From: Streptomyces radiopugnans
GTDB taxonomy: Bacteria > Actinomycetota > Actinomycetes > Streptomycetales > Streptomycetaceae
Direction of reading: 5' to 3'
NCBI RefSeq assembly: GCF_900110735.1
Contig: NZ_FOET01000013.1
Span: forward strand, 1-64,000
DNA length: 64,000 nucleotides
The notes under the pieces were generated by a model. It saw only the letters and a program-made list of their open reading frames with translations, did no database searches and was not told the DNA's origin. This document shows positions 9,276-18,041 of the stretch, one piece after another. The position numbers and the translations under genes are program-made. Position 1 is the first letter of the stretch; each line of letters opens with the position of its first letter.

Positions 9276-9992
9276 GTGAACGAGAGAAACGCCCCGGACC
9301 ACCGCAGGAGCCGCCGGGCGGACGGAACGGACGGCACGGACCGCACCTCCCGGCCCTCGATCGGCCGCCGCGCCCTGCTCGTCGGCGGTGTCGCGGCGGG
9401 GCTGGGCGCCCTCGGGTACGCGGCCCGCGACGAGGTGGCCCGGACGTGGTGGAGGGTGCCGGGCGTGGACCGGCCGCGCACCGAGGGCGAGGTGGACCAT
9501 CCGGGCGCGGACTGGCTGCCGGCGTCCGAGGCGAACTGGCGGCGGGCCGACCGGCCCTACGACTACACCGTCGACCGGGTGGTGATCCACGTCATCCAGG
9601 GCCCCTACCCGGTGGCCCTGAAGGTCTTCCAGGACCCGTCCCACCGCGCCGCGACCCACTACGTGGTGCGCACCTCCGACGGGAAGGTGACGCAGATGGT
9701 GCGGGAGCTGGACGTGGCGTACCACGCGGGCAACCGCGAGTACAACGAGCGCAGCGTCGGCATCGAGCACGAGGGCTTCGTGGACCGTCCGGAGACGATC
9801 ACCGACGCCACCTACCGGGCGTCGGCGGCGCTGACGGCCGGGATATGCGACCGGTACGGCCTGCCCCGGGACCGTGAGCACATCATCGGCCATGTCGAGG
9901 TGCCCGGCACCGACCACACCGACCCCGGGCCGCACTGGGACTGGGACCGGTACATGCGGATGGTGCGGGACGTTCCGGTCCGCAAGGCGTGA
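9276..9992 (+). CDS. Tat-exported N-acetylmuramoyl-L-alanine amidase (Amidase_2 type)
   Basis: 238 aa with GTG start at 9276 (another in-frame GTG at 9267 is possible; the ribosome site is weak for both). The N-terminus has a twin-arginine signal (IGRRALLVGGVAAGLGALGY), so export in folded form is likely. The catalytic domain shows the zinc ligands and pocket of the PGRP/Amidase_2 fold: VVIHVIQGPY, THYVVRTSDGKV, YHAGN, VGIEHEGFV and the final HVEVPGTDHTDPGPHWDWDRY. Predicted to cleave the bond between muramic acid and the stem peptide in the cell wall. It lies between cysteine desulfurase and mnmA on the opposite strand. Confidence 0.9.
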   Translation: MNERNAPDHRRSRRADGTDGTDRTSRPSIGRRALLVGGVAAGLGALGYAARDEVARTWWRVPGVDRPRTEGEVDHPGADWLPASEANWRRADRPYDYTVDRVVIHVIQGPYPVALKVFQDPSHRAATHYVVRTSDGKVTQMVRELDVAYHAGNREYNERSVGIEHEGFVDRPETITDATYRASAALTAGICDRYGLPRDREHIIGHVEVPGTDHTDPGPHWDWDRYMRMVRDVPVRKA

Positions 9993-10065
9993 GCGGGCCT
10001 TGAGCAGGCCCTGAACAGATCGTGAGCAGGCCGCCGCCGGGGGCGGGCCGGCGGCCGGGAGCGGC

Positions 10066-11235
10066 CTACGACAGACCGGCGCCGCGGGCGCGCTCCACGG
10101 CCGGGCCGATGGCGGCGGCCACCGCGTCCACGTCCGCCTTGGTGGAGGTGTGGCCCAGCGAGAAGCGCAGGGTGCCCCGGGCCAGCTCCGGGTCGGTGCC
10201 CGTGGCCAGCAGGACGTGGCTGGGCTGGGCGATGCCGGCGGTGCAGGCCGATCCGGTGGAGCACTCGATGCCCTGGGCGTCCAGCAGGAGCAGCAGCGAG
10301 TCGCCCTCGCAGCCGGGGAAGGAGAAGTGCGCGTTGGCGGGCAGCCGCCCGGCCGGGTCGGGGTCGCCGCCCAGGACCGCGTCCGGCACGGCCTCGGTCA
10401 CGGCCGCCACCAGCGCGTCCCGCAGGGCGCCGACCTCGCGGGCGAACTCCTCGCGCCGCTCGGCCGCCAGCCGCGCGGCGACCGCGAAGGCGGCGACGGC
10501 GGGTACGTCGAGGGTGCCGGAGCGCACGTCGCGCTCCTGGCCGCCGCCGTGCAGCAGCGGTGTGGGGGCCCACTGCCGGCCCAGCAGCAGCGCGCCGACG
10601 CCGTACGGGCCGCCGATCTTGTGGCCGCTGACCGTCATCGCGGCCAGTCCGGAGGCGGTGAAGTCCACCGGCACCTGGCCGACGGCCTGGACGGCGTCCG
10701 CGTGCATCGGGATGTCGAACTCGGCCGCCACCGCCGCCAGTTCGGCCGTGGGCTGGAGGGTGCCGATCTCGTTGTTGGCCCACATCACGGTGATCAGGGC
10801 GACGTCCTCGGGCCTGCGCTCGACCGCCTCGCGCAGCGCCTCGGGGTGGACCCGCCCCAGGGGGTCGACCGGCAGCCACTCCACCCGGGCGCCCTCGTGG
10901 TCGGCGAGCCAGTGGACCGCGTCGAGGACCGCGTGGTGCTCCACGGGGCTGGCCAGGACGCGGGTGCGGACGGGATCGGCCGCGCGCCGGGCCCAGTACA
11001 GGCCCTTGACGGCGAGGTTGTCGGCCTCGGTGCCGCCGGAGGTGAGGACCACCTCGCTCGGCCGGGCGCCGAGGGCGGCGGCGAGGGCCTCGCGCCCCTC
11101 CTCCACCGTGCGCCGGGCCCGCCGCCCCGCCGCGTGGAGGGAGGAGGCGTTGCCGACGAGGCCGAGCTGGGCGGTCATCGCCTGCACCGCCTCCGGAAGC
11201 ATCGGGGTGGTGGCGGCGTGGTCAAGGTAGGCCAT
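10066..11235 (-). CDS. Cysteine desulfurase (NifS/IscS family)
   Basis: 389 aa, PLP-dependent; takes sulfur from L-cysteine and leaves alanine. MAYLDHAATTPMLPEA is the usual N-terminus. The PLP lysine is Lys206 (VSGHKIGGPYGVGAL). The sulfur-carrying Cys is Cys331 in STGSACTAGIAQPSHVL, a short-loop arrangement typical of IscS-like (group I) enzymes. The His and Asp/Gln that hold PLP are in the expected regions (EHHAVLDAVHW, HADAVQAVGQVPVDF). Its location before mnmA on the same strand suggests that it feeds sulfur to MnmA. Start ATG 11235. Confidence 0.95.
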   Translation of the reverse strand: MAYLDHAATTPMLPEAVQAMTAQLGLVGNASSLHAAGRRARRTVEEGREALAAALGARPSEVVLTSGGTEADNLAVKGLYWARRAADPVRTRVLASPVEHHAVLDAVHWLADHEGARVEWLPVDPLGRVHPEALREAVERRPEDVALITVMWANNEIGTLQPTAELAAVAAEFDIPMHADAVQAVGQVPVDFTASGLAAMTVSGHKIGGPYGVGALLLGRQWAPTPLLHGGGQERDVRSGTLDVPAVAAFAVAARLAAERREEFAREVGALRDALVAAVTEAVPDAVLGGDPDPAGRLPANAHFSFPGCEGDSLLLLLDAQGIECSTGSACTAGIAQPSHVLLATGTDPELARGTLRFSLGHTSTKADVDAVAAAIGPAVERARGAGLS

Positions 11236-11347
11236 GGTTAACCGATTCTACGAGCCGCCCGGGCCGGGACGGGAGCGAGGACCGGCCAGACGGCCGGTCC
11301 TCGCTCCGGAGCCCCGCCCCGGACGCCGCGGGGCGGGCGGGCGCCCC

Positions 11348-11824
11348 TCAGTCGACCTTGTGTTCGGCCTGGAACATCCAGTGGTGCTTCTCGAGGTCGG
11401 CGATGATCGAGATGAGGATGTCCTGGGTCACCGGGTCCGGCTTCTCCGTGGCGTCCATGCGCTCGCGCATCCGGTTCACCACGGAGGCCAGTGCGCCGAC
11501 CATGACCTCGACGGCCTTGTCGTCCTGGTGCCAGCCGCTCTCCACTCCGGTGATGGCGCTGCCGGAGGCGAGTGCGGAGGCACGGCCGTCGGGGGCCAGG
11601 CCCAGGGCCGCGGCGCGTTCGGCGACGGTGTCGGAGTAGGTGCGCGCGGTCTCCACGACCTCGTCGAGCTGGAGGTGGATGGAGCGGAACCGCGGCCCGA
11701 TCACGGTCCAGTGGACCTGCTTGGCCACCAGCGACAGATCGACCAGGTCCACCAGTGCGCCCTGCAGCGCCTCTCCGACGACCTTGAGGTCCTGGTCGGG
11801 CAGTGTGCTCTTCACGGCGTACAT
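11348..11824 (-). CDS. dps: Dps-family DNA starvation / ferritin-like protein
   Basis: 158 aa, standard Dps length. Four-helix ferritin-like protein that assembles into a 12-mer shell, oxidises iron and protects DNA. The inter-subunit ferroxidase motif is present: KQVHWTVIGPRFRSIHLQLDEVVE (His, Asp and Glu in the K..H(12)D...E order). The C-terminus is short, so DNA binding through a Lys-rich tail is not obvious. GAAGGTGG lies about 7 nt upstream of ATG 11824. Monocistronic on the minus strand. Streptomyces carry several Dps paralogues; which one this is cannot be told. Confidence 0.92.
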   Translation of the reverse strand: MYAVKSTLPDQDLKVVGEALQGALVDLVDLSLVAKQVHWTVIGPRFRSIHLQLDEVVETARTYSDTVAERAAALGLAPDGRASALASGSAITGVESGWHQDDKAVEVMVGALASVVNRMRERMDATEKPDPVTQDILISIIADLEKHHWMFQAEHKVD

Positions 11825-12030
11825 CCGTTGACCACCTTCACTTCTCTCACGGGGAGATTTGTCGCGTCTGGCGTTTTTCGTCCCTTTTCAGGCTACCCGT
11901 GAAGGGCTTCGCCACTCCCGCGCCACCGGCCCCGCCCACCCGGTCGCGCACCGCGTTCACGCCGGTCACAGCGGGTGCCGGGGCACTCGGGCGACGTCGT
12001 TACGTGTGCCCCGCGCCGCCCTCCGCATGC

Positions 12031-12076
12031 GGCCGCGGCCCTGGCCCCCTCCGCGGAGGGGGCCAGGGCCGCGGCC
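12031..12076 (-). terminator. 46-bp perfect palindrome, terminator of the thioesterase gene
   Basis: The 23 bases at 12031-12053 (starting GGCCGCGGCCCTGGCC) are followed directly by their exact complement at 12054-12076. It starts 17 bp past the 3' end of the minus-strand thioesterase gene. The stem is long and GC-only in most positions; in RNA the centre (CTCCG/CGGAG) must open to form a loop. There is no U tract. Confidence 0.75.
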
Positions 12077-12092
12077 GGGTCCGGGACCGCGC

Positions 12093-12926
12093 TCAGGCCG
12101 GCAGGGCGCGGGCGAGCTGGCGGGACTGGGCGACGAGCCGGTCCTCGCTGTCCCAGACGTCGGCGTCCTCCTCCAGGAAGCCGCCGGCCAGGTTGCGGGT
12201 GGTGACGGCCACCCGCACCGGCCCGGGGGCCGGGCGCCGGCGGACGTGGACGGTCAGCTCCACCGTCGGGACCCAGCCCGACAGGCCCAGCTCGAAGGCG
12301 GTGGGCGGCAGGGCGTCCACGGCCAGCAGCAGGGAGAGGGGGTCGTGGTCGCGGCCGTCGGCCAGCCCGAACCAGCCGCGCATCTCGCCGCGCCCGCTGG
12401 GCGCGCCGACCGCCCAGCCGACGGTGGCCGGATCCAGGCGCAGGTCGATCTGGTGGGTGATGGGCGGAACGGCGGACGGGTCCATGCCGTCCCTGGCCCC
12501 GAGGCAGCTCTCGTACGGCGGGATCTGCGGCGGCTTGGCGCTGGTGCGGACGTCGTCGGGCAGCGCGGCCAGGTCCCCGTAGCTCGCCAGCACGCGGATG
12601 CGCTCGACCTCCCGCCCGTCCTCGTCCCGCTGGAGGAGGGAGGCGGCGCCGGTGGACAGGGTGCGGCCGGCGCGCACGGCGGTGGTGCGCACGGTCGCCG
12701 GGCCGGGCCGGGAGGCGGTGAGGTAGTGCGCGGTGATGGTGAAGGGGTCGGGGTGCGGCAGTGCGTCGCCGAGGGCGCGGCCGAGCAGGGCCAGCAGGTA
12801 GCCGCCGTTGACGGCGTGCCCGATGGTCCACTGGGCGGAGAGGTCGGCGCCGTAGACGCCCTCTCCCTGTGCGGTGACGGCCGTGTCGCGATCGAACGCG
12901 CTGGTACCGATGGTTGCCTCGGTCAT
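12093..12926 (-). CDS. Acyl-CoA thioesterase family protein (double hotdog)
   Basis: 277 aa. Two hotdog halves of the TesB/4HBT_3 type. The first half has the long hot-dog helix (WTIGHAVNGGYLLALLGRALGDAL) and the strand PFTITAHYLTASRPGPATV. The second half has the acidic/aromatic region RGWFGLADGRDHDPLSLLLAVDALPPTAFELG and a final strand set (VPTVELTVHVRRRPAPGPVRV). Predicted to hydrolyse acyl-CoA or act as a hydroxyacyl dehydratase-like fold; the substrate is not visible. A terminator palindrome follows its stop. GTG/ATG choice: ATG at 12926. Confidence 0.85.
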   Translation of the reverse strand: MTEATIGTSAFDRDTAVTAQGEGVYGADLSAQWTIGHAVNGGYLLALLGRALGDALPHPDPFTITAHYLTASRPGPATVRTTAVRAGRTLSTGAASLLQRDEDGREVERIRVLASYGDLAALPDDVRTSAKPPQIPPYESCLGARDGMDPSAVPPITHQIDLRLDPATVGWAVGAPSGRGEMRGWFGLADGRDHDPLSLLLAVDALPPTAFELGLSGWVPTVELTVHVRRRPAPGPVRVAVTTRNLAGGFLEEDADVWDSEDRLVAQSRQLARALPA

Positions 12927-12983
12927 GGCAGTACACGGTACAGGCTTTTATTACCGGCTAGTAGCCAGGTCTCGACAGGCCCC

Positions 12984-13649
12984 TCACGCCTCCTCCTCGC
13001 TCCCCTCGGTCCGCTGGCTGCGGCGGTGCCAGGCCCTCGGCGCGCGCCAGTTGTAGCGCAGGGCCAGCAGCCGCAGGACGAAGGCGAGGGCGGCCGCCGC
13101 GCCGCTGGTCACCCCGTTCAGCTCCCCGGCCTTGATCAGCAGTGCCACCGCCGTCGCCCCGACGACGGCCGGCACCGCGTAGACCTCGCGGTCCCAGCGC
13201 AGCAGCGAGGGGACCTCGTTGGCCAGGACGTCGCGCAGCACGCCGCCACCCGCCGCCGTGGCCAGCCCCATGACGACCGAAGCGGTCAGGCCGAGCCCGT
13301 AGGCGTGCGCCTTGACCGTGCCGGTGACGCAGAACAGGCCGAGCCCGGCCGCGTCGAAGACCATCACCGCCCGGTTGATCCGCTCCACCTGCGGATGGAG
13401 GAAGAAGACCAGCACCGTGGCGGCCAGCGGGGTCAGCAGGTAGCCGAGGTCGGTGAAGGCGGCCGGGGGCACCGCCCCGATCACCAGGTCCCGGAAGAGC
13501 CCGCCGCCCAGCCCGGTGACCGAGGCGAGCAGCGCCATGCCGACGACGTCGAAGTTCTTGCGGACGGCGAGCAGCGCGCCGGAGACGGCGAAGACGAAGA
13601 TCCCGGCCAGGTCGAGCCAGTGCTGGACGGAGGGGGTGAACAGATCCAC
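12984..13649 (-). CDS. TRIC-type / YadS-like membrane protein (UPF0126 pair)
   Basis: 221 aa with GTG start at 13649 behind a GGGGG run. About seven hydrophobic helices arranged as two repeated three-helix units, each with the glycine-rich helix break of the family: VTGLGGGLFRDLVIGAVPP and MGLATAAGGGVLRDVLANEVP. These GGG.RD motifs identify prokaryotic trimeric intracellular cation (TRIC) channels, which pass K+ or Na+. A charged cytoplasmic tail (HRRSQRTEGSEEEA) ends it. It stands alone downstream of the peptide ABC operon and before the thioesterase, all on the minus strand. Confidence 0.88.
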   Translation of the reverse strand: MDLFTPSVQHWLDLAGIFVFAVSGALLAVRKNFDVVGMALLASVTGLGGGLFRDLVIGAVPPAAFTDLGYLLTPLAATVLVFFLHPQVERINRAVMVFDAAGLGLFCVTGTVKAHAYGLGLTASVVMGLATAAGGGVLRDVLANEVPSLLRWDREVYAVPAVVGATAVALLIKAGELNGVTSGAAAALAFVLRLLALRYNWRAPRAWHRRSQRTEGSEEEA

Positions 13650-13680
13650 CCCCCGGTTGTAACAGGTGCCGCGTACGCCG

Positions 13681-13721
13681 CACCGCCCGCCTCCGCGCTC
13701 ATGGGGCGGAGGCGGGCGGTG
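13681..13721 (-). terminator. Terminator of the peptide ABC operon
   Basis: A 16-bp perfect stem (13681-13696 with 13706-13721; arm CACCGCCCGCCTCCGC) and a 9-nt loop, 46 bp past the stop of the last operon gene. It separates the operon from the TRIC gene on the same strand. Confidence 0.75.
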
Positions 13722-13767
13722 CGGGGGGACACGGCGCCCGAGGGGCCGGGAGAGTGGGGTGTACGGC

Positions 13768-14904
13768 TCACTCGGCCGCGGTCGCGGCCTTCTCCGTCTT
13801 CCCCGTGTTCACGGCAGCGGCCGCCCCGGTGCTCTCGGCGCTCCCGGCCGGCTCGGCCGGCTCGGTGTGCCCGCCGTGGACCACCTGGGCCGCGTTGTGC
13901 GTGGGGCTGATCCGGCCGTCGGCGATCTCCTCGGCCCAGTGGCAGGCCACCCGGTGCCCGCCGCCCAGGTCCCGCAGTTCGGGGCGGTCGGTCGCACAGC
14001 GCGTCTCCTGCTTCCACGGGCAGCGGGTGTGGAAGCGGCAGCCCGCCGGCGGGTTCGCCGGGGAGGGCAGGTCGCCGGTGAGCAGGATGCGCTCGCGGTT
14101 GTCCTCGACCTCCGGATCGGGCACCGGCACGGCGGACATCAGCGCCCGGGTGTACGGGTGCCGGGGCTCGGCGTACAGCGTGTCGCTGGGCGCCTCCTCC
14201 ACCAGCGAGCCCAGGTACATCACACCGACGACGTCGGAGATGTGCCGCACCACGGCCAGGTCGTGGGCGATGACCACGTAGGTCAGGCCCATCTCCTGCT
14301 GGAGCTCCTCCAGCAGGTTGATCACCTGGGCCTGGATGGAGACGTCCAGCGCGGAGACCGGCTCATCGCAGATGATCACGTCCGGTTCCAGGACCAGCGC
14401 CCGGGCGATGCCGATGCGCTGGCGCTGCCCGCCGGAGAACTCGTGCGGATAGCGGGAGAGCGCGTTGGCCGGCAGCCCGACCCTCGCCAGGATCCCGCGG
14501 ATCCTCTCCCTGCGCTCGGCCTGGTTCGCGCCGATGCCGTGGGCCTCCATGCCCTCGGAGAGGATCGACTCGATGTTCTGCCGGGGGTTGAGGCTGCCCA
14601 GCGGGTCCTGGAAGACCATCTGGAGCCGGCGGCGGAAGCGGCGCATCTCCTCGTCCGGCAGCTTCGCCAGATCGGTGCCGTCGAAGACGACCTCGCCGTC
14701 GGTGACGTCCACCAGCCGCAGTACCGCCCGGCCCAGCGTGGTCTTGCCGCAGCCCGACTCGCCCACCAGGCCGTACGTCTGGCCCGGCTCGACGGAGAGC
14801 GAGACCCCGTCGACGGCGTAGACGTGGCCGACCGTGCGGTCGAAGAGGATGCCCCTCCGCACCGGGAAGTGGACCTTCACACCGTTCAGTTGGAGCAGGC
14901 TCAT
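13768..14904 (-). CDS. Peptide ABC transporter ATPase (DppF/OppF type)
   Basis: 378 aa. Second ATPase of a di/oligopeptide importer. Walker A GLVGESGCGKTTLGRAVL, Q-loop MVFQDPLGSLNPRQ, signature EFSGGQRQRIGIARAL, Walker B DVIICDEPVSALDVS and the C-terminal oligopeptide domain with Cys residues of an Fe-S-like or disulfide cluster (CRFHTRCPWKQETRCATDRP). The gene overlaps the upstream ATPase gene by 4 nt (ATGA). The C-terminus has an Ala/Glu/Thr-rich tail of about 50 residues beyond the usual family end. It forms the energising heterodimer with the product of 14901-16049. Confidence 0.95.
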   Translation of the reverse strand: MSLLQLNGVKVHFPVRRGILFDRTVGHVYAVDGVSLSVEPGQTYGLVGESGCGKTTLGRAVLRLVDVTDGEVVFDGTDLAKLPDEEMRRFRRRLQMVFQDPLGSLNPRQNIESILSEGMEAHGIGANQAERRERIRGILARVGLPANALSRYPHEFSGGQRQRIGIARALVLEPDVIICDEPVSALDVSIQAQVINLLEELQQEMGLTYVVIAHDLAVVRHISDVVGVMYLGSLVEEAPSDTLYAEPRHPYTRALMSAVPVPDPEVEDNRERILLTGDLPSPANPPAGCRFHTRCPWKQETRCATDRPELRDLGGGHRVACHWAEEIADGRISPTHNAAQVVHGGHTEPAEPAGSAESTGAAAAVNTGKTEKAATAAE

Positions 14905-16049
14905 GCTCCGGCCTCCTTCTCGGCCGTGCCGGCCGTCTCGACCGCGTCCTTCTCCGCCGGGTCGGCCTTCTCCACCGGCCCGTCCCCCTCCGGCCCGGTG
15001 CCGTCGGCGGCGGCGTCCGCCCCGGGCACCTCGTCCGGCTCGGGCAGCACGGACCGGCGCAGCTCGGCGGCGCCCCCGGAGAGCACCGGGTTGACGCACC
15101 GCACCTGGTGCCCGGGCTTGCGGGGCTCGCCCAGCACCGGGGTGCCCTGGAGGCACTCCAGCGTGTAGTGGTCGCACCGGGGGGCGAAGGCGCAGCCGTC
15201 CTCCCAGGCGATCGTGTCGTTGATGGAGCCGCGCACCGGCCTCAGCGGCTCGCCGCGCGGCGCGTCGAGCCGGGGGATGGAGCCCAGCAGCCCGTTGGCG
15301 TACGGGTGGGTCGGCGCCTCGAACAGCTCGCGCCGCGCGGCGGACTCCACCACCTTGCCCGCGTAGAGCACGTTGACCTGGTCGCACAGGCCCGCGACCA
15401 CGCCCAGGTCGTGGGTGATCATCAGCAGGGCGGTGCCCTCCTGGTCGACCAGTTCCTTGAGCAGTTCCAGGATCTGGGCCTGGATCGTCACGTCCAGGGC
15501 GGTGGTCGGCTCGTCGGCGATCAGCAGCCGCGGCGCGCACGCCACCGCCATGGCGATCAGGGCGCGCTGCCGCATGCCGCCGGAGAGCTGGTGCGGGTAC
15601 TCCTTCAGCCGCCGGTCGGGGTCGGGGATGCCGACCCGGTCCAGCAGGGAGGCGGCCTCCTTGCGGGCGGCCTCGCCCTTGAGCCTCCGGTGCCGGGTCA
15701 GGATCTCGGTGACCTGGACCCCGATGGGGACCACCGGGTTCAGCGAGGACAGCGGGTCCTGGAAGATCATCGCGAGCTGGGAGCCGCGCAGGTCCCGCAT
15801 CCTCCTGCCGCTCAGGGTCAGCAGGTCGGTGCCGTCGAAGTCGGCCCGGCCGCCGACCTTCACGCCCCTGGAGGGCAGCAGCCCCATCAGGGCCAGCGAG
15901 GTGACGGATTTGCCGCAGCCCGACTCCCCGACCAGGCCGACAACCTGGCCCTGGTCGACGTCGAAGGACACTCCCGACACGGCCTTCACGTCGCGCCGGC
16001 CGCGCTGGGTGAAGGTGACGGTCAGTTCGTCCACGGAAAGCAGGGCCAT
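14901..16049 (-). CDS. Peptide ABC transporter ATPase (DppD/OppD type)
   Basis: 382 aa. Walker A LVGESGCGKSVTSLALMG, Q-loop MIFQDPLSSLNPVV, signature QLSGGMRQRALIAMA, Walker B RLLIADEPTTALDVT. The C-terminal region has the Cys motif of the family (CAFAPRCDHYTLECLQG). A Glu/Ala/Asp-rich tail of about 60 residues follows the usual end, like the tail on its partner. It overlaps the next gene by 4 nt and lies 4 bp after the DppC-type permease gene, so translation is coupled along the operon. Confidence 0.95.
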   Translation of the reverse strand: MALLSVDELTVTFTQRGRRDVKAVSGVSFDVDQGQVVGLVGESGCGKSVTSLALMGLLPSRGVKVGGRADFDGTDLLTLSGRRMRDLRGSQLAMIFQDPLSSLNPVVPIGVQVTEILTRHRRLKGEAARKEAASLLDRVGIPDPDRRLKEYPHQLSGGMRQRALIAMAVACAPRLLIADEPTTALDVTIQAQILELLKELVDQEGTALLMITHDLGVVAGLCDQVNVLYAGKVVESAARRELFEAPTHPYANGLLGSIPRLDAPRGEPLRPVRGSINDTIAWEDGCAFAPRCDHYTLECLQGTPVLGEPRKPGHQVRCVNPVLSGGAAELRRSVLPEPDEVPGADAAADGTGPEGDGPVEKADPAEKDAVETAGTAEKEAGA

Positions 16050-16053
16050 GTGA

Positions 16054-17007
16054 TCAACTCCGCAGTTTCGGGTCGAGGGCTTCCCGCATCGCCTCGCCCA
16101 GCAGGGTGAAGCCGAGGGCGGTGACGATGATGCCCAGCGCGGGGTAGATCGCGAGCATCGGTGCGCTGTCGAAGTAGTCCTGCGCCTGGGCCAGCATGAC
16201 GCCCCACTCCGGTTCGGCGGCGTCGGGGTTGCCCAGACCGAGGTAGGACAGCGCCGCCGCCTCGATGATGGCGGTGGCCAGGCTCAGGGTGGCCTGGACG
16301 ATCACCGGGCTCAGCGAGTTGGGCAGCACATGGCCGAGCGCGATGCGCCGCTTGCGCACCCCGAGGGCCCGGGCGGCCAGCACGTAGTCCGAGCCGCCCT
16401 GCGCCAGCATGGCGCCGCGCAGCAGCCGGGCGAAGACGGGGATCTGCACCACGCCCACCGCGATCATCACGGTGGTCAGGGACTGGCCCAGGACCGCCGC
16501 GATGGACACGGCCAGCAGCAGCGAGGGCAGCGCCAGCATGATGTCGATGACGCGCATCACGACGGTGTCGATCCGGCGGCCGACCTTGCCGCCCAGCACC
16601 AGGGCGGCGCCCGAGGCGCCGCCGATCAGCGCGCCGATGGTGAAGCCCAGCAGCGTGGCGACGATGCCGACCAGCAGGGTCTGGCGGGCTCCCACCAGCA
16701 TCCGGGAGAACTCGTCGCGGGCCAGGTGGTCCAGGCCGAGCCAGTTCTCGGCGCGGGGGCCGACGAAGATGTTCTGGTTGGTGAAGACCTCGCCGCGCCA
16801 CAGCTGTGCGGTGGGGCTGTACGGGGCGACCCACGGGCCCACGATCGCGACCACCACGAACGCACCGATGATGCACGCGCCGATCACGGCCATCTTGCTG
16901 CCCTTGAGCCTGCGCCAGGCCTCGACCCACAGACTGGCGCCCGTGGAGGTCTCGGTGGAGGCGGTGAGCTCGGCGAGCCGGTCGATCTTGTCGGTCTTGG
17001 TGCTCAT
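16054..17007 (-). CDS. Peptide ABC transporter permease (DppC/OppC type)
   Basis: 317 aa inner-membrane permease. A cytoplasmic N-terminus of about 35 residues is followed by TM1 (MAVIGACIIGAFVVVAIVGPW), a periplasmic segment with the OppC_N pattern (ENWLGLDHLARDEFSRMLVGARQTLLVG), and five further helices. The cytoplasmic coupling EAA-like loop is near VLAARALGVRKRRIALGHVLPN. Its start overlaps the stop of the DppB-type gene at base 17007. Confidence 0.95.
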   Translation of the reverse strand: MSTKTDKIDRLAELTASTETSTGASLWVEAWRRLKGSKMAVIGACIIGAFVVVAIVGPWVAPYSPTAQLWRGEVFTNQNIFVGPRAENWLGLDHLARDEFSRMLVGARQTLLVGIVATLLGFTIGALIGGASGAALVLGGKVGRRIDTVVMRVIDIMLALPSLLLAVSIAAVLGQSLTTVMIAVGVVQIPVFARLLRGAMLAQGGSDYVLAARALGVRKRRIALGHVLPNSLSPVIVQATLSLATAIIEAAALSYLGLGNPDAAEPEWGVMLAQAQDYFDSAPMLAIYPALGIIVTALGFTLLGEAMREALDPKLRS

Positions 17008-18011
17008 CAGTGCACCCGCACTCTCGGGTCGATAAGGCTGTAGGCGAGGTCAACCAGCAGGTTGATGACGACGTACGCAGCCGCGATGAACATGATGAAG
17101 CCCACCAGGACCGGGTAGTCGCGCTCGTCGATGGCGGTCTTGATGAACGAGCCGATGCCGCCGAAGGCGAAGACCGACTCGGTGAGCACCGCGCCCGACA
17201 GCAGACCGCCGGTGAGCAGACCGATGGCGGTGACCACCGGGAGCAGCGCGTTGCGCAGCACGTGGCGGCCGCGCACCACCTGCCGGCTCAGGCCCTTGGA
17301 CTCGGCGGTGCGCACGTAGTCCTCGCCGAGCACCTCCAGGACGCTGGCCCGGGTCATGCGGGTGATGATGGCCAGCGGGATGGAGGAGAGCGCCAGGGCC
17401 GGGAGCACCAGGTGCATCGCCGCGTCCCAGGCCGCGTCGAACTCGCCGGTGAGGATGCCGTCCAGGACGTAGAAGCCGGTGACCTCGGTGGCGTCGATGC
17501 CGGTGGTCTGGCGGCCGAAGCTGGGGAACCAGCCGAGCTGGACGGCGAAGACCGCCTTGAGCAGGAAGGCCAGGAAGAACACCGGGATGCAGATGCCCAC
17601 CAGGGAGCCGGAGACCGCGGTGACGTCCAGCCAGCTGCCGCGCCGGCGGGCGGCGAAGTAGCCCAGCGGCACGCCGACGGCGATGGCGATGATCATGGCC
17701 GAGATCCCGAGCTCGACCGTGGCGGGGAACGCCCGGGTGAACTCGTCCCACACCGGCTGGCCGGTCTGGGTGGAGACCCCCAGGTTCAGCTCGGACAGCC
17801 GCTTGAGGAAGCGGCCGTACTGGATCCACACGGGCTGGTCGAGCCCGAGGGCCGCCTCGATGCGTGCCTTGTCGGCGGCCGTGGCGCGCTCGCCGAGCAT
17901 GGCCGCGGCGGGTCCACCGGGCAGCCGGTTCAGCCAGATGAACAGCAGAACCGACAGGCCCAGCAGGGTGGGTATCAGTTGGAGCAGTCTTCGTACGACG
18001 AGACGCAACAC
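17007..18011 (-). CDS. Peptide ABC transporter permease (DppB/OppB type)
   Basis: 334 aa, GTG start at 18011 (MLRLVVRRLLQLIPTLLGLS), the standard DppB N-terminus with the first helix. Six predicted helices. The EAA loop is YVRTAESKGLSRQVVRGRHVLRNALLP. Pairs with the DppC-type product to form the membrane channel. A strong hairpin (18042-18087) separates it from the upstream binding-protein gene. Confidence 0.95.
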   Translation of the reverse strand: MLRLVVRRLLQLIPTLLGLSVLLFIWLNRLPGGPAAAMLGERATAADKARIEAALGLDQPVWIQYGRFLKRLSELNLGVSTQTGQPVWDEFTRAFPATVELGISAMIIAIAVGVPLGYFAARRRGSWLDVTAVSGSLVGICIPVFFLAFLLKAVFAVQLGWFPSFGRQTTGIDATEVTGFYVLDGILTGEFDAAWDAAMHLVLPALALSSIPLAIITRMTRASVLEVLGEDYVRTAESKGLSRQVVRGRHVLRNALLPVVTAIGLLTGGLLSGAVLTESVFAFGGIGSFIKTAIDERDYPVLVGFIMFIAAAYVVINLLVDLAYSLIDPRVRVH

Positions 18012-18041
18012 CCCGCGATGCCCCTTTCTTGGTCCTCATGG

